Positions 53,162-61,909 are shown, numbered from the stretch's first letter. The stretch: 64,000 bases of DNA from Lachnospiraceae bacterium AC2012 (GCA_000702525.1 JNIN01000001.1:124001-188000); one strand, 5' to 3'. The notes: generated by a model not told the origin, from the sequence alone. Program-made: numbers and translations.

Positions 53162-53605
53162 TTGCATAAGCAAGATGTGGAGAAAATGTTAAAGGATGGC
53201 AAGGTTGTACAGCTGTTTCCACAGGGATATAGTATGTACCCACTGTTTGTGCCAAATCGTGATATGGCAGTGATTGCTCCCGTTCGAGAGGTTCGTGTGG
53301 GAGAGGTCTATCTATATCGACGGAAGAATAGCATTCTGGTATTACATCGCTTATGTAAAAAAACAAAAGATGGACTCTATTTTGTCGGTGATAATCAGGC
53401 GGAAATCGAGGGACCGCTTAGAGAAAGTCAGCTCAGAGGACAGATGGTTGGTGTACTTCGAAAGGGTAAGAAGATAGCAACGAATAATATAATTTATATC
53501 ATGTATAGTCGCGTATGGCTTTTTCTTCGCCCGCTTCGTCCGGTGATATCGAAGACAATTCATCAGATTAAGGTATTATGCAGGGAGATTAGACATGGGC
53601 AGTAG
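53162..53605 (+). CDS. S24/S26 (signal peptidase-like) family protein
   Basis: About 147 aa. The serine motif is GYSMYPLF (nucleophile Ser), and a second block has VLHRL and FVGDNQ, as in signal peptidase I-like proteins that use Ser-His rather than Ser-Lys. No N-terminal membrane anchor is present; the C-terminal part (IIYIMYSRVWLFL) could associate with the membrane. I chose TTG 53162, 8 bases after a GAGGTGAG ribosome site, because the GTG at 53153 lies inside that site. It diverges from the HPr-kinase-like gene and likely cleaves the leader. Confidence 0.75.
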   Translation: MHKQDVEKMLKDGKVVQLFPQGYSMYPLFVPNRDMAVIAPVREVRVGEVYLYRRKNSILVLHRLCKKTKDGLYFVGDNQAEIEGPLRESQLRGQMVGVLRKGKKIATNNIIYIMYSRVWLFLRPLRPVISKTIHQIKVLCREIRHGQ

Positions 53606-55301
53606 GAAACTGGTTAGAACGATAATATCCGTATTAGGTATTACCATTTCTTTGATGTGTACATTTATATTCTTCTTTCATGTGATTACGTTAAATCATC
53701 AGAATTACAAACGTTATGAATTGGAATATGGATGGACCGTTCAGGTAAATGACAAGGTATATGAGAATGTCACGTTGAGTGAATTTACATTTCCGGAAAT
53801 CATACATAAGGGCGATGTAGTGACGTTGACAACTACTTTACCGAAGAGTATTCCGGCGAATTCGACAATCCGTATCTTAAATTATTTAACCGGTGTCGAA
53901 GTAATTGTAGGAGGACAGAGCCAATACCTCTATGGTATGGATTTGCTGCAGGAGGGGAAGTTTGTAGGTAGTGGATATCACTTTGTGAATTTGGAGAAAT
54001 TCAGTGGCGGACGAGAACTTAAAATCGTATTTTATCCAGCAGAAGAAGCGGCATTTACGAATGTTCCGCCGATTGTTTTAACGGATTCGAATTATATTTA
54101 TGCTGACTTTTTTAATAGCAATGTACTGGCGATTTTCTGTGCGGTATTTCTATTTATTCTTGGAAATGTTTTATTGATTGTCGGTTTCTGCGCACATGCG
54201 AAAGATGCGATGTATCATCGACTGGTTCCGATTGGAGCGTTCAGTTATCTGATTGGACTTTGGTCTATGTGTAATACGAAATTTATGGAACTCTATTCCG
54301 TAAATTTAGAATTCAATACGGTATTGGAATACATTACGCTTTACATTGCCTTGATTCCTCTGATGGTGCTGATTATACAGGTTCGAAAAGAGGCTCTTAT
54401 GAGGGAACGATGGAAGTACTGGGTCATGATTGGACTTACCGGTATCTTAGCGTTGTTTGTATTGATTACAACGGTATTCCATGTGACGAATGTTATGCAT
54501 TATGCAGCATTTGTTTCCATCTTTCATGGGATTGCCTTACTTTGTGGATTTACGGTCGTACTTCTTGGAGCAAAGCCAATTCGTGAGATGGAGAAGGATG
54601 AGAGGGTTTTAAATATTGGTTTATTAGAGATTTTATTCTTCGGTATCGTGGATATGGTTCGTTTTAATCTGCAGAAGTATGTCTTCCCGGAGAATACGAT
54701 GATGTCAGTTAGTATTTTGCCGCTGGGAACCTTAATTTTTATCATCATTCTTCTCGTCAGCTATCTGGTGTTTATTTATACCAAAGTGTTGGATGAAGCA
54801 ACAAGAGATACGCTGACAGCGATGGCATTCGAAGATTCTATGACCGGACTTTATAATCGAGCAAAGGCAGAAGAATTATTTGAAGCATTTAATGTGAATA
54901 AAGACAGAAATTGTACGATGATTTTGTTTGATGTCGATAAGTTAAAGCAGACGAATGATACCTTTGGGCATAATCAAGGGGATGTGCTTTTGAAAGTGTT
55001 TGCGGATTCTCTTCGTCGTTCCTTTATCGACTCGGGAGCCTATGTCCTTCGAATGGGCGGGGATGAATTTCTCGTATATTGGGATCGCATGCAGGATCAG
55101 AAGAAGATCGAAAGAGATTTGAGAAAACTGATCGACAATAATCAAAAGGCTTCGCAGACGCAGCCATTTCTGGTGGAGGCATCTTTTGGTGTGGCATTCT
55201 CGGATGAAGTGGAAGAGCATGATGCAGAAGCAATCTATAAATTGGCGGATTTACGTATGTATGAGATGAAGGCATTATCTCATAAAAAGAGACAGGATTA
55301 G
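53595..55301 (+). CDS. Membrane diguanylate cyclase (GGDEF) with extracytoplasmic sensor
   Basis: A 568-aa protein. A helix at about 9-30, an outside beta domain (about 35-170), seven or so membrane helices (about 175-400, 7TMR-like), then a GGDEF domain (about 415-565). The active site reads RMGGDEF (near residue 488), intact, and DVDKLKQTNDTFGH has the metal and guanine contacts. No RxxD inhibitory site precedes it. It makes c-di-GMP, the ligand expected for the PelD-like receptor 20 kb upstream. It overlaps the peptidase gene by 11 bases. Confidence 0.88.
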   Translation: MGSRKLVRTIISVLGITISLMCTFIFFFHVITLNHQNYKRYELEYGWTVQVNDKVYENVTLSEFTFPEIIHKGDVVTLTTTLPKSIPANSTIRILNYLTGVEVIVGGQSQYLYGMDLLQEGKFVGSGYHFVNLEKFSGGRELKIVFYPAEEAAFTNVPPIVLTDSNYIYADFFNSNVLAIFCAVFLFILGNVLLIVGFCAHAKDAMYHRLVPIGAFSYLIGLWSMCNTKFMELYSVNLEFNTVLEYITLYIALIPLMVLIIQVRKEALMRERWKYWVMIGLTGILALFVLITTVFHVTNVMHYAAFVSIFHGIALLCGFTVVLLGAKPIREMEKDERVLNIGLLEILFFGIVDMVRFNLQKYVFPENTMMSVSILPLGTLIFIIILLVSYLVFIYTKVLDEATRDTLTAMAFEDSMTGLYNRAKAEELFEAFNVNKDRNCTMILFDVDKLKQTNDTFGHNQGDVLLKVFADSLRRSFIDSGAYVLRMGGDEFLVYWDRMQDQKKIERDLRKLIDNNQKASQTQPFLVEASFGVAFSDEVEEHDAEAIYKLADLRMYEMKALSHKKRQD

Positions 55302-55324
55302 GATAATGTAAGAGGTTTTTGGAA

Positions 55325-56746
55325 ATGAAGATTTCTGAGTATTTAAGACAGCAGCAGGTGCTTTTAGATATGCCATGTGGTGGGCATGGGATTTGTCAGA
55401 ATTGTAAGGTGATGGTTTGGAAGGAAGGCGAACTTCGAGCCGATGCCAAAGAGGTTTTGGCATGTCAGACAGAGTATCAGGAAGGGATGACCATCCTGTA
55501 CCAGGGAAAAGAAATAAAAAACGGTGATAATCTGATGCAAGGATTCCCTCTGCCGAATCATATTTCAGGGAAGGAAGAGGGTCCACAGCTGATTGCTGTG
55601 GACCTTGGTTCTACTACGATTGCTGTTAAAAATCTGGCGAATGGAGAATGTGCAGTCTCAGAGAATCATCAAAGAGCTTATGGGCATGATATTGTATCCA
55701 GAATCGAAGCTGCAATCTCCGGTCAGGAATATGTGCTTCATGATCTGGCTTGGGAGGATTTGTATAACCTGTTTCGACGTGTAGATTTCGATGGGAATGG
55801 ACAGGTGATAATTGCTGGAAATACGACGATGCAACATTTCTTAGAAGGTGTAGATGTCAAAGGTTTGTCGCATGCTCCTTTTGATGCGGGGGATATCTCT
55901 TTTCATAAAATGGAAGAGAGTGATTTCTATCTGATGCCCGGATTTAGTGCGTTTGTCGGAGGAGATATCGTATCTGGAATCTATGCGCTTGATATGGATC
56001 AATCAGAGGAATACAATCTGCTACTTGATCTGGGAACAAATGGGGAGATGGTACTTGGAAATAAGGATGGATTCTATATTACGAGTACGGCAGCAGGTCC
56101 GGCGCTGGAGGGCGGTAATATCGCCGAGGGCATGGCAGGGATTCCCGGTGCCATTTATGATGTAGAGATTAAGAAGGGATTCTCCAGAGCGAAGGTCATA
56201 GATAATCGACTTGCGACGGGAATCTGCGGAGCAGGTGTGATTGCTACATGTGCAGAGCTTCTTCGGGATGGATGCATGAATTCGCATGGAATTCTCAACG
56301 AGGAATATCGAGAAGAGGGATTCCCGGTTTACAGTTTGAATGAAAAGTATGTCATTCGGTTGACGCAGGATGATATACGTCAGGTGCAGCTGGCGAAAGC
56401 TGCTATCCGTGCCGGTATTCAAGTGTTGATGGACAAAGCCAAAATTGAGTGGAGTCAGATTTCCCATGTTTATCTTGCGGGAGGACTGGGGTATGCTTTA
56501 AATCCAGAGCATGCAGCTGAAATCGGGCTGATTCCAGAGGAACTATTGGACCGCGTGGAAGCGGTTGGAAATACGTCCCTTCTGGGCGTGACGAAGTGTA
56601 TTTCGAAATGGCAAAAGGAAGGCGGCTCTATCGAAGACTGTGCTGCCATTCATAGAATAGAGAAAATCCCCGCAATGGGACAAGAGATTCTCTTATCCAA
56701 TCACGAGGATTTTTCCATGTATTATCTGTCTAATTTAGATTTCTAG
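55325..56746 (+). CDS. ASKHA/DUF4445 corrinoid-activation (RACE-like) protein with 2Fe-2S domain
   Basis: About 473 aa. A short N-terminal ferredoxin-like region has CGGHGICQNC and a later LACQ cysteine, enough for a 2Fe-2S cluster. The rest is the DUF4445 ASKHA ATPase with VDLGSTTIA, AGNTTMQHFL, DLGTNGEM and AGGLGYALNP. These proteins reduce the cobalt of corrinoid proteins to reactivate methyltransferases. No methyltransferase or corrinoid protein is nearby. I chose ATG 55325 (AGAGG at 9 bases) over TTG 55319. It ends one base before the convergent DUF4317 gene. Confidence 0.87.
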   Translation: MKISEYLRQQQVLLDMPCGGHGICQNCKVMVWKEGELRADAKEVLACQTEYQEGMTILYQGKEIKNGDNLMQGFPLPNHISGKEEGPQLIAVDLGSTTIAVKNLANGECAVSENHQRAYGHDIVSRIEAAISGQEYVLHDLAWEDLYNLFRRVDFDGNGQVIIAGNTTMQHFLEGVDVKGLSHAPFDAGDISFHKMEESDFYLMPGFSAFVGGDIVSGIYALDMDQSEEYNLLLDLGTNGEMVLGNKDGFYITSTAAGPALEGGNIAEGMAGIPGAIYDVEIKKGFSRAKVIDNRLATGICGAGVIATCAELLRDGCMNSHGILNEEYREEGFPVYSLNEKYVIRLTQDDIRQVQLAKAAIRAGIQVLMDKAKIEWSQISHVYLAGGLGYALNPEHAAEIGLIPEELLDRVEAVGNTSLLGVTKCISKWQKEGGSIEDCAAIHRIEKIPAMGQEILLSNHEDFSMYYLSNLDF

Positions 56747-56747
56747 G

Positions 56748-57977
56748 TTAGAAATATTTCTTTTCTCCATTGACCGTTGTCTGATCATCGGCTTCCAATG
56801 GGATTACGAGACAACGCTGACCGTCAACGAAGGTGGCAGAGATTTGATCGACACGATCGGAACTTACCTTCAGTACGATGTCGATTTCATCGCCATCTTT
56901 GTTGATTACGCCGGCAGATTCTAATTGTTTTGTCAAATCTACAACCTTTTCCTGTAATACTTTCTTTTCGATTCTAGTTTCATTGTCTTTTAAAACTTTG
57001 GTATCGAGGAGTTCTTCTGCTTCCGGAGCTTCTTCCTGGAAGAACTGTTCATAGTCCTCTTTGATTTTTTTCACTTTATCTTCGCGAATACCACTTTCTT
57101 CCAGAATCGGAGCAATTACTTCCGGTGTCAGGATAATGGGATCGTCCTTTTCACGAAGCGGCGTTTCTTCCTCGATGTAAGCATTCAGATTGGACTGCAC
57201 TTCAATGAGCACATCTTCGGTATCTTCATTATCCGGTCCCATGGCATGACTTACCATATTGGTAAAGGCATTCTTCTTTTCGGTAGATGTAAATTTGGAA
57301 GTACATCCCAAACCATTTTCCCAGAATTCCTTGTGTGGTTCCTTGGCATTCTTTGTATAGACAAGAACAGAATGGATATCGGCACTTCTTTCTGTGAATG
57401 CAGGGAAGGTAAATCCGGATTCGGTTGCGCCAACAATCCAGTTTCTGTCAACGGCACCGATGGAATTCTCTTCCGCATGATAAGAGAGTCCTGGTTTCGA
57501 TAATGCTACAGGACAGATGGCACAGAGGATGTAGTCATATACTTCTTCAGAATCGTCTAATGCGAGATTATCGGAAGTTTTGATTGGTACATCATAGGTG
57601 TCATGGAATAATAAAATCAGATAGTTGTCGATGGTATCGTAAGTTTCAATCACATGATCATAGAACACATCGAGTAAGTCATCATTTTCAAGACCAGATT
57701 CACGAAGTGCCATCAGGGACTGCTGTGGTCCGCCGTTTACTTCTGTCTCTGTTGGAAAGGATAACTCAATCAGATTATTTCCAATCTTACCGGATAATAC
57801 CTTGTTGGCAATTTCCAGATATTTATAAAATTCTTCATCTTCCAGATTTAAAAAGGAATGACGAAATTTCACAACCTTTTCTTTGGAAGAATCAACATAG
57901 CAACCAACCATTTTGGAAATGGTTACGGATTCCTTTTTTAACCGGCGTTTAATCTCGGTTACTTCACGTTTGTTCAT
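56748..57977 (-). CDS. DUF4317 family protein
   Basis: About 409 aa, acidic, without membrane helices. The opening MNKREVTEIKRRLKKES with CYVDSSKEKVVKF matches what I recall of DUF4317, a family confined largely to Clostridia. Its role is not known. I chose the ATG at 57975-57977 because AGGAGTG precedes it. It is transcribed alone, towards the RACE-like gene. Confidence 0.82.
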   Translation of the reverse strand: MNKREVTEIKRRLKKESVTISKMVGCYVDSSKEKVVKFRHSFLNLEDEEFYKYLEIANKVLSGKIGNNLIELSFPTETEVNGGPQQSLMALRESGLENDDLLDVFYDHVIETYDTIDNYLILLFHDTYDVPIKTSDNLALDDSEEVYDYILCAICPVALSKPGLSYHAEENSIGAVDRNWIVGATESGFTFPAFTERSADIHSVLVYTKNAKEPHKEFWENGLGCTSKFTSTEKKNAFTNMVSHAMGPDNEDTEDVLIEVQSNLNAYIEEETPLREKDDPIILTPEVIAPILEESGIREDKVKKIKEDYEQFFQEEAPEAEELLDTKVLKDNETRIEKKVLQEKVVDLTKQLESAGVINKDGDEIDIVLKVSSDRVDQISATFVDGQRCLVIPLEADDQTTVNGEKKYF

Positions 57978-58065
57978 AGTTTTCACTCCTGTTTTTTCCG
58001 TTTTTACATGTTGTTTATTATAGTATTTCAAAGAATCACAAACAAGGATTGACTTTTTGGGTGGG

Positions 58066-58287
58066 GGTGTTTTTATGTGCGATGCAAGCGGGGGATTTAT
58101 TCTCGTTCGTTAAGGAAATAGAGATTGCAATGTTTTTGCGTTGTCACCGCTGCATATTCGACATCCTGTCTCAGATGCAGCTTGCGTCGCCGTCCATGGC
58201 GCCGCATGACAACGCATGAAAACATTGCAATCTCTATTTCCTAAACTCACGATATGCATCTCCCGTTTGCATCGCACGCAAAAACAC
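58066..58287. repeat. Palindromic element A, ~222 bp with branched core
   Basis: An outer stem pairs 58066-58146 with 58207-58287, imperfect outside, near perfect in 58112-58146/58207-58242 (AGGAAATAGAGATTGCAATG with its complement). Two inner hairpins lie between: GCTGCAT/ATGCAGC (58150-58183) and one around CCATGGCGCC (about 58189-58203). No protein is supported. Same plan as element B. Confidence 0.8.
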
Positions 58288-58406
58288 TTCCACGTGGTGT
58301 AGTGGTGTTCTCGCGGGGATTTCTGTGTGCGGTCTGCATAAAGTGCGTTTAGTGTAATCCTATGCCGGACTCTCATATACATATTTATGAGCCGCCAAGG
58401 ATGGCG
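58186..58406. repeat. Left copy of direct repeat flanking the insert
   Basis: Matches 59080-59237 in two blocks (58186-58225 with 59080-59119, and about 58309-58406 with 59140-59237). About 62 bases between the blocks are absent in the right copy. It consists of the right part of element A plus the left half of a B-type element. Confidence 0.8.
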
Positions 58407-58422
58407 ACAATGTCATTTAGAT
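58399..58422. repeat. Left 24-bp terminal inverted repeat
   Basis: GGATGGCGACAATGTC and the following bases to GAT match the reverse complement of 59066-59089 with one mismatch in 24. The outer part overlaps a core hairpin of the palindromic elements. Confidence 0.8.
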
Positions 58423-59065
58423 AAAAAGAGGTTCATATTAACCAATCAGAGCCACTCATAAGTATACTTACGTCTTTCCTTCATTTTATTAATTCCGGTA
58501 TTTGACTGGGTTTGTTAACGTATTTAACTGAATTATTTAGGTTCTTTGCTAGATTTACAGAATACATACTTGTTTTCAAATCCTGTTCTGTAAATGTATA
58601 ACTAAATTTTTTTAACAATATGCTGTTTTACGGAACAATTTGCTCGTTACTCTATTTTTACCGTAGTAAAAATCCTGGATTTTTCTGGGTTACAGAATAT
58701 CAAGTTGAAAAGGTGAGTTTTCTGTAATCAATCTTCTGCTCTGTTTATCAAATTACAGAAAAAGAAGAGATAAAGTAGCGATCTTCTGTAAAGGATAATA
58801 TAACTTGTTTTCAATAATAAGAGCATTACGGTATATTGCAACTGAATCAGGATTTCTACCGTAATTTGACGAAAATTACAAAATCGGCTTACGGAAGAAA
58901 ATCAAAAACAAGGATATATTCTGTAAAGTGTGCAAAATTAGCTTATAATCACGCTAAAACAATCGAAGTTGTACACCAGGTGTACCATTGTCATACCGAG
59001 AACTGGCTGTATTTTGTTTGTGATTATAATGCTTTTAATGATGCACTATTCTTAATTTATTTACA
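58423..59065. mobile_element. ~0.64-kb AT-rich insert, possible non-autonomous element
   Basis: A stretch bounded by the inverted repeats, clearly more AT-rich than its flanks. No transposase is seen. A weak frame (58836-59075) is not convincing. It contains the phased box array at 58553-58927. It interrupts the repeat elements, which suggests insertion, but a target duplication cannot be separated from the flanking direct repeats. Confidence 0.5.
58553..58927. repeat. Array of twelve alternating TTACRGAA boxes (six inverted pairs)
   Basis: Forward boxes (TTACAGAA, TTACGGAA or TTACGGTA) start at 58555, 58628, 58690, 58753, 58826, 58889. Reverse boxes start at 58586, 58659, 58720, 58784, 58857, 58919. 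Every forward box is followed by a reverse one after 22-23 bases. Start-to-start distances are 30-33 or 42, near 3 or 4 helical turns. Box 58659 (TACCGTAG) is the weakest. Either a protein-binding array or a row of hairpins. Confidence 0.75.
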
Positions 59066-59089
59066 ATCTAAATGACATTGTCGCCGTCC
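59066..59089. repeat. Right 24-bp terminal inverted repeat
   Basis: Partner of 58399-58422, one mismatch in 24. Confidence 0.8.
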
Positions 59090-59237
59090 ATGGCGCCGCA
59101 TGACAACGCATGGAAACATTTCCACATAGTGTAGTGGGGGTCTCGCGGGGATTTCTGTGTGCAGTCTGCATAAAGTGCGTTTAGTGTAATCCTATGCCGG
59201 ACTCTCATATACATACTTATGAGCCGCCAAGGATGGC
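59080..59237. repeat. Right copy of direct repeat flanking the insert
   Basis: Second copy of 58186-58406, shortened by about 62 bases in the middle. Its end runs into the core of element B. Confidence 0.8.
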
Positions 59238-59360
59238 GGCTCAAGCAGCATCTGAGACAGGATGTCGAATATGCTGCGGTAAGTATGTATAGAGGGGACG
59301 GCATACAGATTACACTTAACAAACGACACTTGCAGACTGCACACAGAAATCCCCGCGAGA
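59141..59360. repeat. Palindromic element B, 220 bp with branched core
   Basis: The outer stem pairs 59141-59198 with about 59300-59360; the first 30 positions from the ends are perfectly complementary (TCTCGCGGGGATTTC... and its complement). Inside are a second stem (TACATACTTA/TAAGTATGTA, about 59210-59219 and 59280-59289) and two hairpins: GAGCCGCC/GGCGGCTC (59221-59242) and GCAGCAT/ATGCTGC (59245-59277). It looks like a folded RNA or a MITE-like palindrome. It ends about 110 bases before asnS. Confidence 0.82.
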
Positions 59361-59402
59361 ACACCCCATCCACCCCCAATTTTGAAGAATTAGAAAATAT
59401 TC

Positions 59403-59431
59403 TTGAAAAGGATACTTTAGTGCGATAAACT
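59403..59431 (+). promoter_or_regulatory. asnS promoter
   Basis: TTGAAA (59403-59408), a 17-base spacer and TAAACT (59426-59431). No T-box consensus was seen between it and the gene. Confidence 0.6.
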
Positions 59432-59467
59432 AGATAAGATTAAAATTATTAATATGGAGGAAAAACT

Positions 59468-60853
59468 ATGGTAACCGTAAGAGAGTTGTACCGCAACAAA
59501 GAAGCCTATGGTGGCAAAGAAGTAACGATTGGTGGTTGGGTACGAAATAATCGTGATAGTAAAAATTTCGGTTTCCTCGTTATTAGCGATGGAACATTCT
59601 TTGAGACCGTACAGGTCGTATATGGAGACAAAGTCAATAATTTTGATGAAATCGCTAAGTTAAATATCGGCGCTGCTGTAGTTGTAACTGGTGAATTTGT
59701 ATTGACACCTGGTGCAAAGCAGCCATTTGAAATTCAGGCAACAAAGGTAGAGGTAGAAGGTCAGTCAACACCAGATTATCCTATTCAGAATAAAAGACAT
59801 ACATTGGAATATCTTCGTACAGTACCACATCTTCGTACGAGAACAAATACATTCCAGGCAGTATTTAGAGTTCGTTCTTTAATTGCATATGCCATTCATA
59901 AGTTCTTCCAGGAGAGAGACTTTGTATATGTACATACACCAATTCTTACATCATCAGATGCAGAAGGTGCTGGAGAGATGTTCCAGGTTACAACAATGGA
60001 TTTGAATGACATCCCTAGGGATGAAGAAGGTGCTGTAGATTTTAACAAGGATTTCTTTGGTAAGCCTGTTAATATGACAGTATCCGGACAGCTGCAGGGC
60101 GAGACATTCGCACAGGCATTCCGTAATATCTATACATTTGGACCTACATTTAGAGCAGAAAATTCTAATACAACAAGACATGCAGCAGAATTCTGGATGA
60201 TTGAACCAGAGATTTCATTTGCAGATTTAAATGACGATATGATTCTTGCAGAATCTATGCTGAAGTATGTGATCAACTATGTATTAGAGCATGCTCCAGA
60301 AGAAATGGCATTCTTCAACAAATTTATCGATAAGGGACTTCTTGATCGATTACATCATGTTGTAAATTCTGATTTCGGTCGTATCACATATACCGATGCC
60401 ATTGCGGAATTAGAAAAGCACAATGATGAATTTGATTACAAGGTATTCTGGGGATGCGATCTTCAGACAGAACATGAGAGATATCTTACAGAAAAGATTT
60501 TCAAGAAGCCTGTATTCGTTACAGATTATCCAAAGGAAATCAAGGCATTCTACATGAAGCTCAACGAAGATGGTAAGACAGTAGCAGCTATGGACTGTCT
60601 CGTACCAGGTATTGGTGAAATCATTGGTGGTTCTCAGAGAGAAGATGATTATGATATCTTAAAGGCTCGTATCGAAGAACTTGGTATGAATGTAGATACT
60701 TATGATTACTATATGGACTTAAGAAAATATGGTTCTTCTCGTCACGCTGGATTCGGTTTGGGATTTGAACGTGCCGTTATGTATATCACAGGTATGGGTA
60801 ATATCCGTGACGTACTTCCATTCCCAAGAACGGTAGGAACTTGTGAATTATAA
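59468..60853 (+). CDS. asnS: Asparaginyl-tRNA synthetase
   Basis: A 461-aa class IIb synthetase. An N-terminal OB-fold anticodon-binding domain (about 1-110; [21 protein letters not shown]) precedes the catalytic core with motif 2 ([25 protein letters not shown]) and motif 3 ([15 protein letters not shown]). [10 protein letters not shown] is diagnostic for AsnRS over AspRS. GGAGG precedes ATG 59468. It is followed by asnA, so tRNA charging and asparagine synthesis are linked. Codon choice suggests high expression. Confidence 0.96.
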   Translation: MVTVRELYRNKEAYGGKEVTIGGWVRNNRDSKNFGFLVISDGTFFETVQVVYGDKVNNFDEIAKLNIGAAVVVTGEFVLTPGAKQPFEIQATKVEVEGQSTPDYPIQNKRHTLEYLRTVPHLRTRTNTFQAVFRVRSLIAYAIHKFFQERDFVYVHTPILTSSDAEGAGEMFQVTTMDLNDIPRDEEGAVDFNKDFFGKPVNMTVSGQLQGETFAQAFRNIYTFGPTFRAENSNTTRHAAEFWMIEPEISFADLNDDMILAESMLKYVINYVLEHAPEEMAFFNKFIDKGLLDRLHHVVNSDFGRITYTDAIAELEKHNDEFDYKVFWGCDLQTEHERYLTEKIFKKPVFVTDYPKEIKAFYMKLNEDGKTVAAMDCLVPGIGEIIGGSQREDDYDILKARIEELGMNVDTYDYYMDLRKYGSSRHAGFGLGFERAVMYITGMGNIRDVLPFPRTVGTCEL

Positions 60854-60898
60854 TTTTGTTACTAGATTACTAGAACCAGGAAAAAAAGAGGAAAAAAG

Positions 60899-61909
60899 AT
60901 GGCTAAGATTTATATACCAGAGGAGTATACACCTGCTCTGAACTTAAAAGAGACACAGATTGCAATTAAGAAGGTGAAGGATTTCTTCCAGGCACAGCTT
61001 GCTACAGAATTAAACCTTCATCGAGTTTCCGCACCGTTATTCGTAACACCGGAATCCGGTTTGAACGATAACTTAAATGGTGTAGAGAGACCGGTTAAGT
61101 TCGGAATCAAGGAGTTAGAGGATAAAGAGGTAGAAATCGTACATTCACTCGCAAAATGGAAACGTATGGCATTAGGCCGTTATGGTTTCCATGTAGGCGA
61201 GGGACTATATACTGATATGAACGCTGTTCGTAGAGATGAAGATACGGATAATATTCATTCCATCTACGTGGATCAGTGGGATTGGGAAAAAGTAATTGAA
61301 AAGTCTGATCGTACAGAAGAGACACTTCGTAAGACGGTAAAAGCGGTTTATGAAGCACTTCGTGTGACAGAAAAATATGTGTCCAATCAGTATGAATATG
61401 TTGACTGTTTCCTTCCGGAGGAGATTTCTTTCGTGACATCTCAGGAGTTGGAGGATATGTATCCAGACCTTACTCCAAAGGAAAGAGAATATAAGATTGC
61501 AAAATTAAAAGGTGCTGTTTTCATCGAGCAAATCGGTGGTGTGTTAGCATCAGGAGAGAAGCATGATGGTCGTGCTCCTGATTATGACGATTGGAAATTA
61601 AACGGTGATATCATCGTTTATTATCCGGTTATTGATATTGCATTGGAATTATCATCTATGGGTGTTCGTGTAGATGAAGATTCTCTTCAGGAACAGTTAA
61701 AGATTGCCGGTGCCGAAGATCGCGCAGAACTTCCATTCCAGAAATCCATTCTGGAGAAGAAGATTCCATATACCATTGGTGGTGGTATCGGACAGTCTCG
61801 AATTTGTATGTTCTTCCTTAGAAAAGCACATATCGGTGAGGTACAGGTTTCCATCTGGCCACAGGAAGAAGTGGATTACGCTGCAGAGCGTGGTGTAATT
61901 ATTTTATAG
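60899..61909 (+). CDS. asnA: Aspartate-ammonia ligase (asparagine synthetase A)
   Basis: A 336-aa class II synthetase-like enzyme that makes asparagine from aspartate, ammonia and ATP. Typical blocks are [41 protein letters not shown] and GGGIGQSR. The length is that of AsnA. It starts 45 bases after asnS and shares its transcript. Confidence 0.95.
   Translation: MAKIYIPEEYTPALNLKETQIAIKKVKDFFQAQLATELNLHRVSAPLFVTPESGLNDNLNGVERPVKFGIKELEDKEVEIVHSLAKWKRMALGRYGFHVGEGLYTDMNAVRRDEDTDNIHSIYVDQWDWEKVIEKSDRTEETLRKTVKAVYEALRVTEKYVSNQYEYVDCFLPEEISFVTSQELEDMYPDLTPKEREYKIAKLKGAVFIEQIGGVLASGEKHDGRAPDYDDWKLNGDIIVYYPVIDIALELSSMGVRVDEDSLQEQLKIAGAEDRAELPFQKSILEKKIPYTIGGGIGQSRICMFFLRKAHIGEVQVSIWPQEEVDYAAERGVIIL

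Noticed and set aside
46925-53605. A standard lasso-peptide cluster
   Set aside because: There is no asparagine synthetase-like cyclase, no transglutaminase-like protease and no short precursor; only the tailoring-type genes match.
58110-58382. A 90-aa minus-strand frame sharing an MYMRVRHRITLNALYAD stretch with a frame at 59068-59379
   Set aside because: The shared part comes only from the duplicated palindromic DNA. Neither has a ribosome site, and the frames cross hairpin arms.
58553-58927. CRISPR array
   Set aside because: The repeats are only 8-10 bp, alternate in orientation, and no cas genes are near.
58836-59075. A 79-aa frame inside the AT-rich insert
   Set aside because: It begins with TTG in the box array, lacks a ribosome site and ends within the inverted repeat. 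I keep it only as a weak possibility.
59219-59428. A 69-aa plus-strand frame through element B
   Set aside because: It runs through the right arm of the palindrome and has no ribosome site; its composition follows the repeat.
59361-59467. T-box riboswitch before asnS
   Set aside because: No AGGGTGGNACCGCG-like antiterminator sequence is present.
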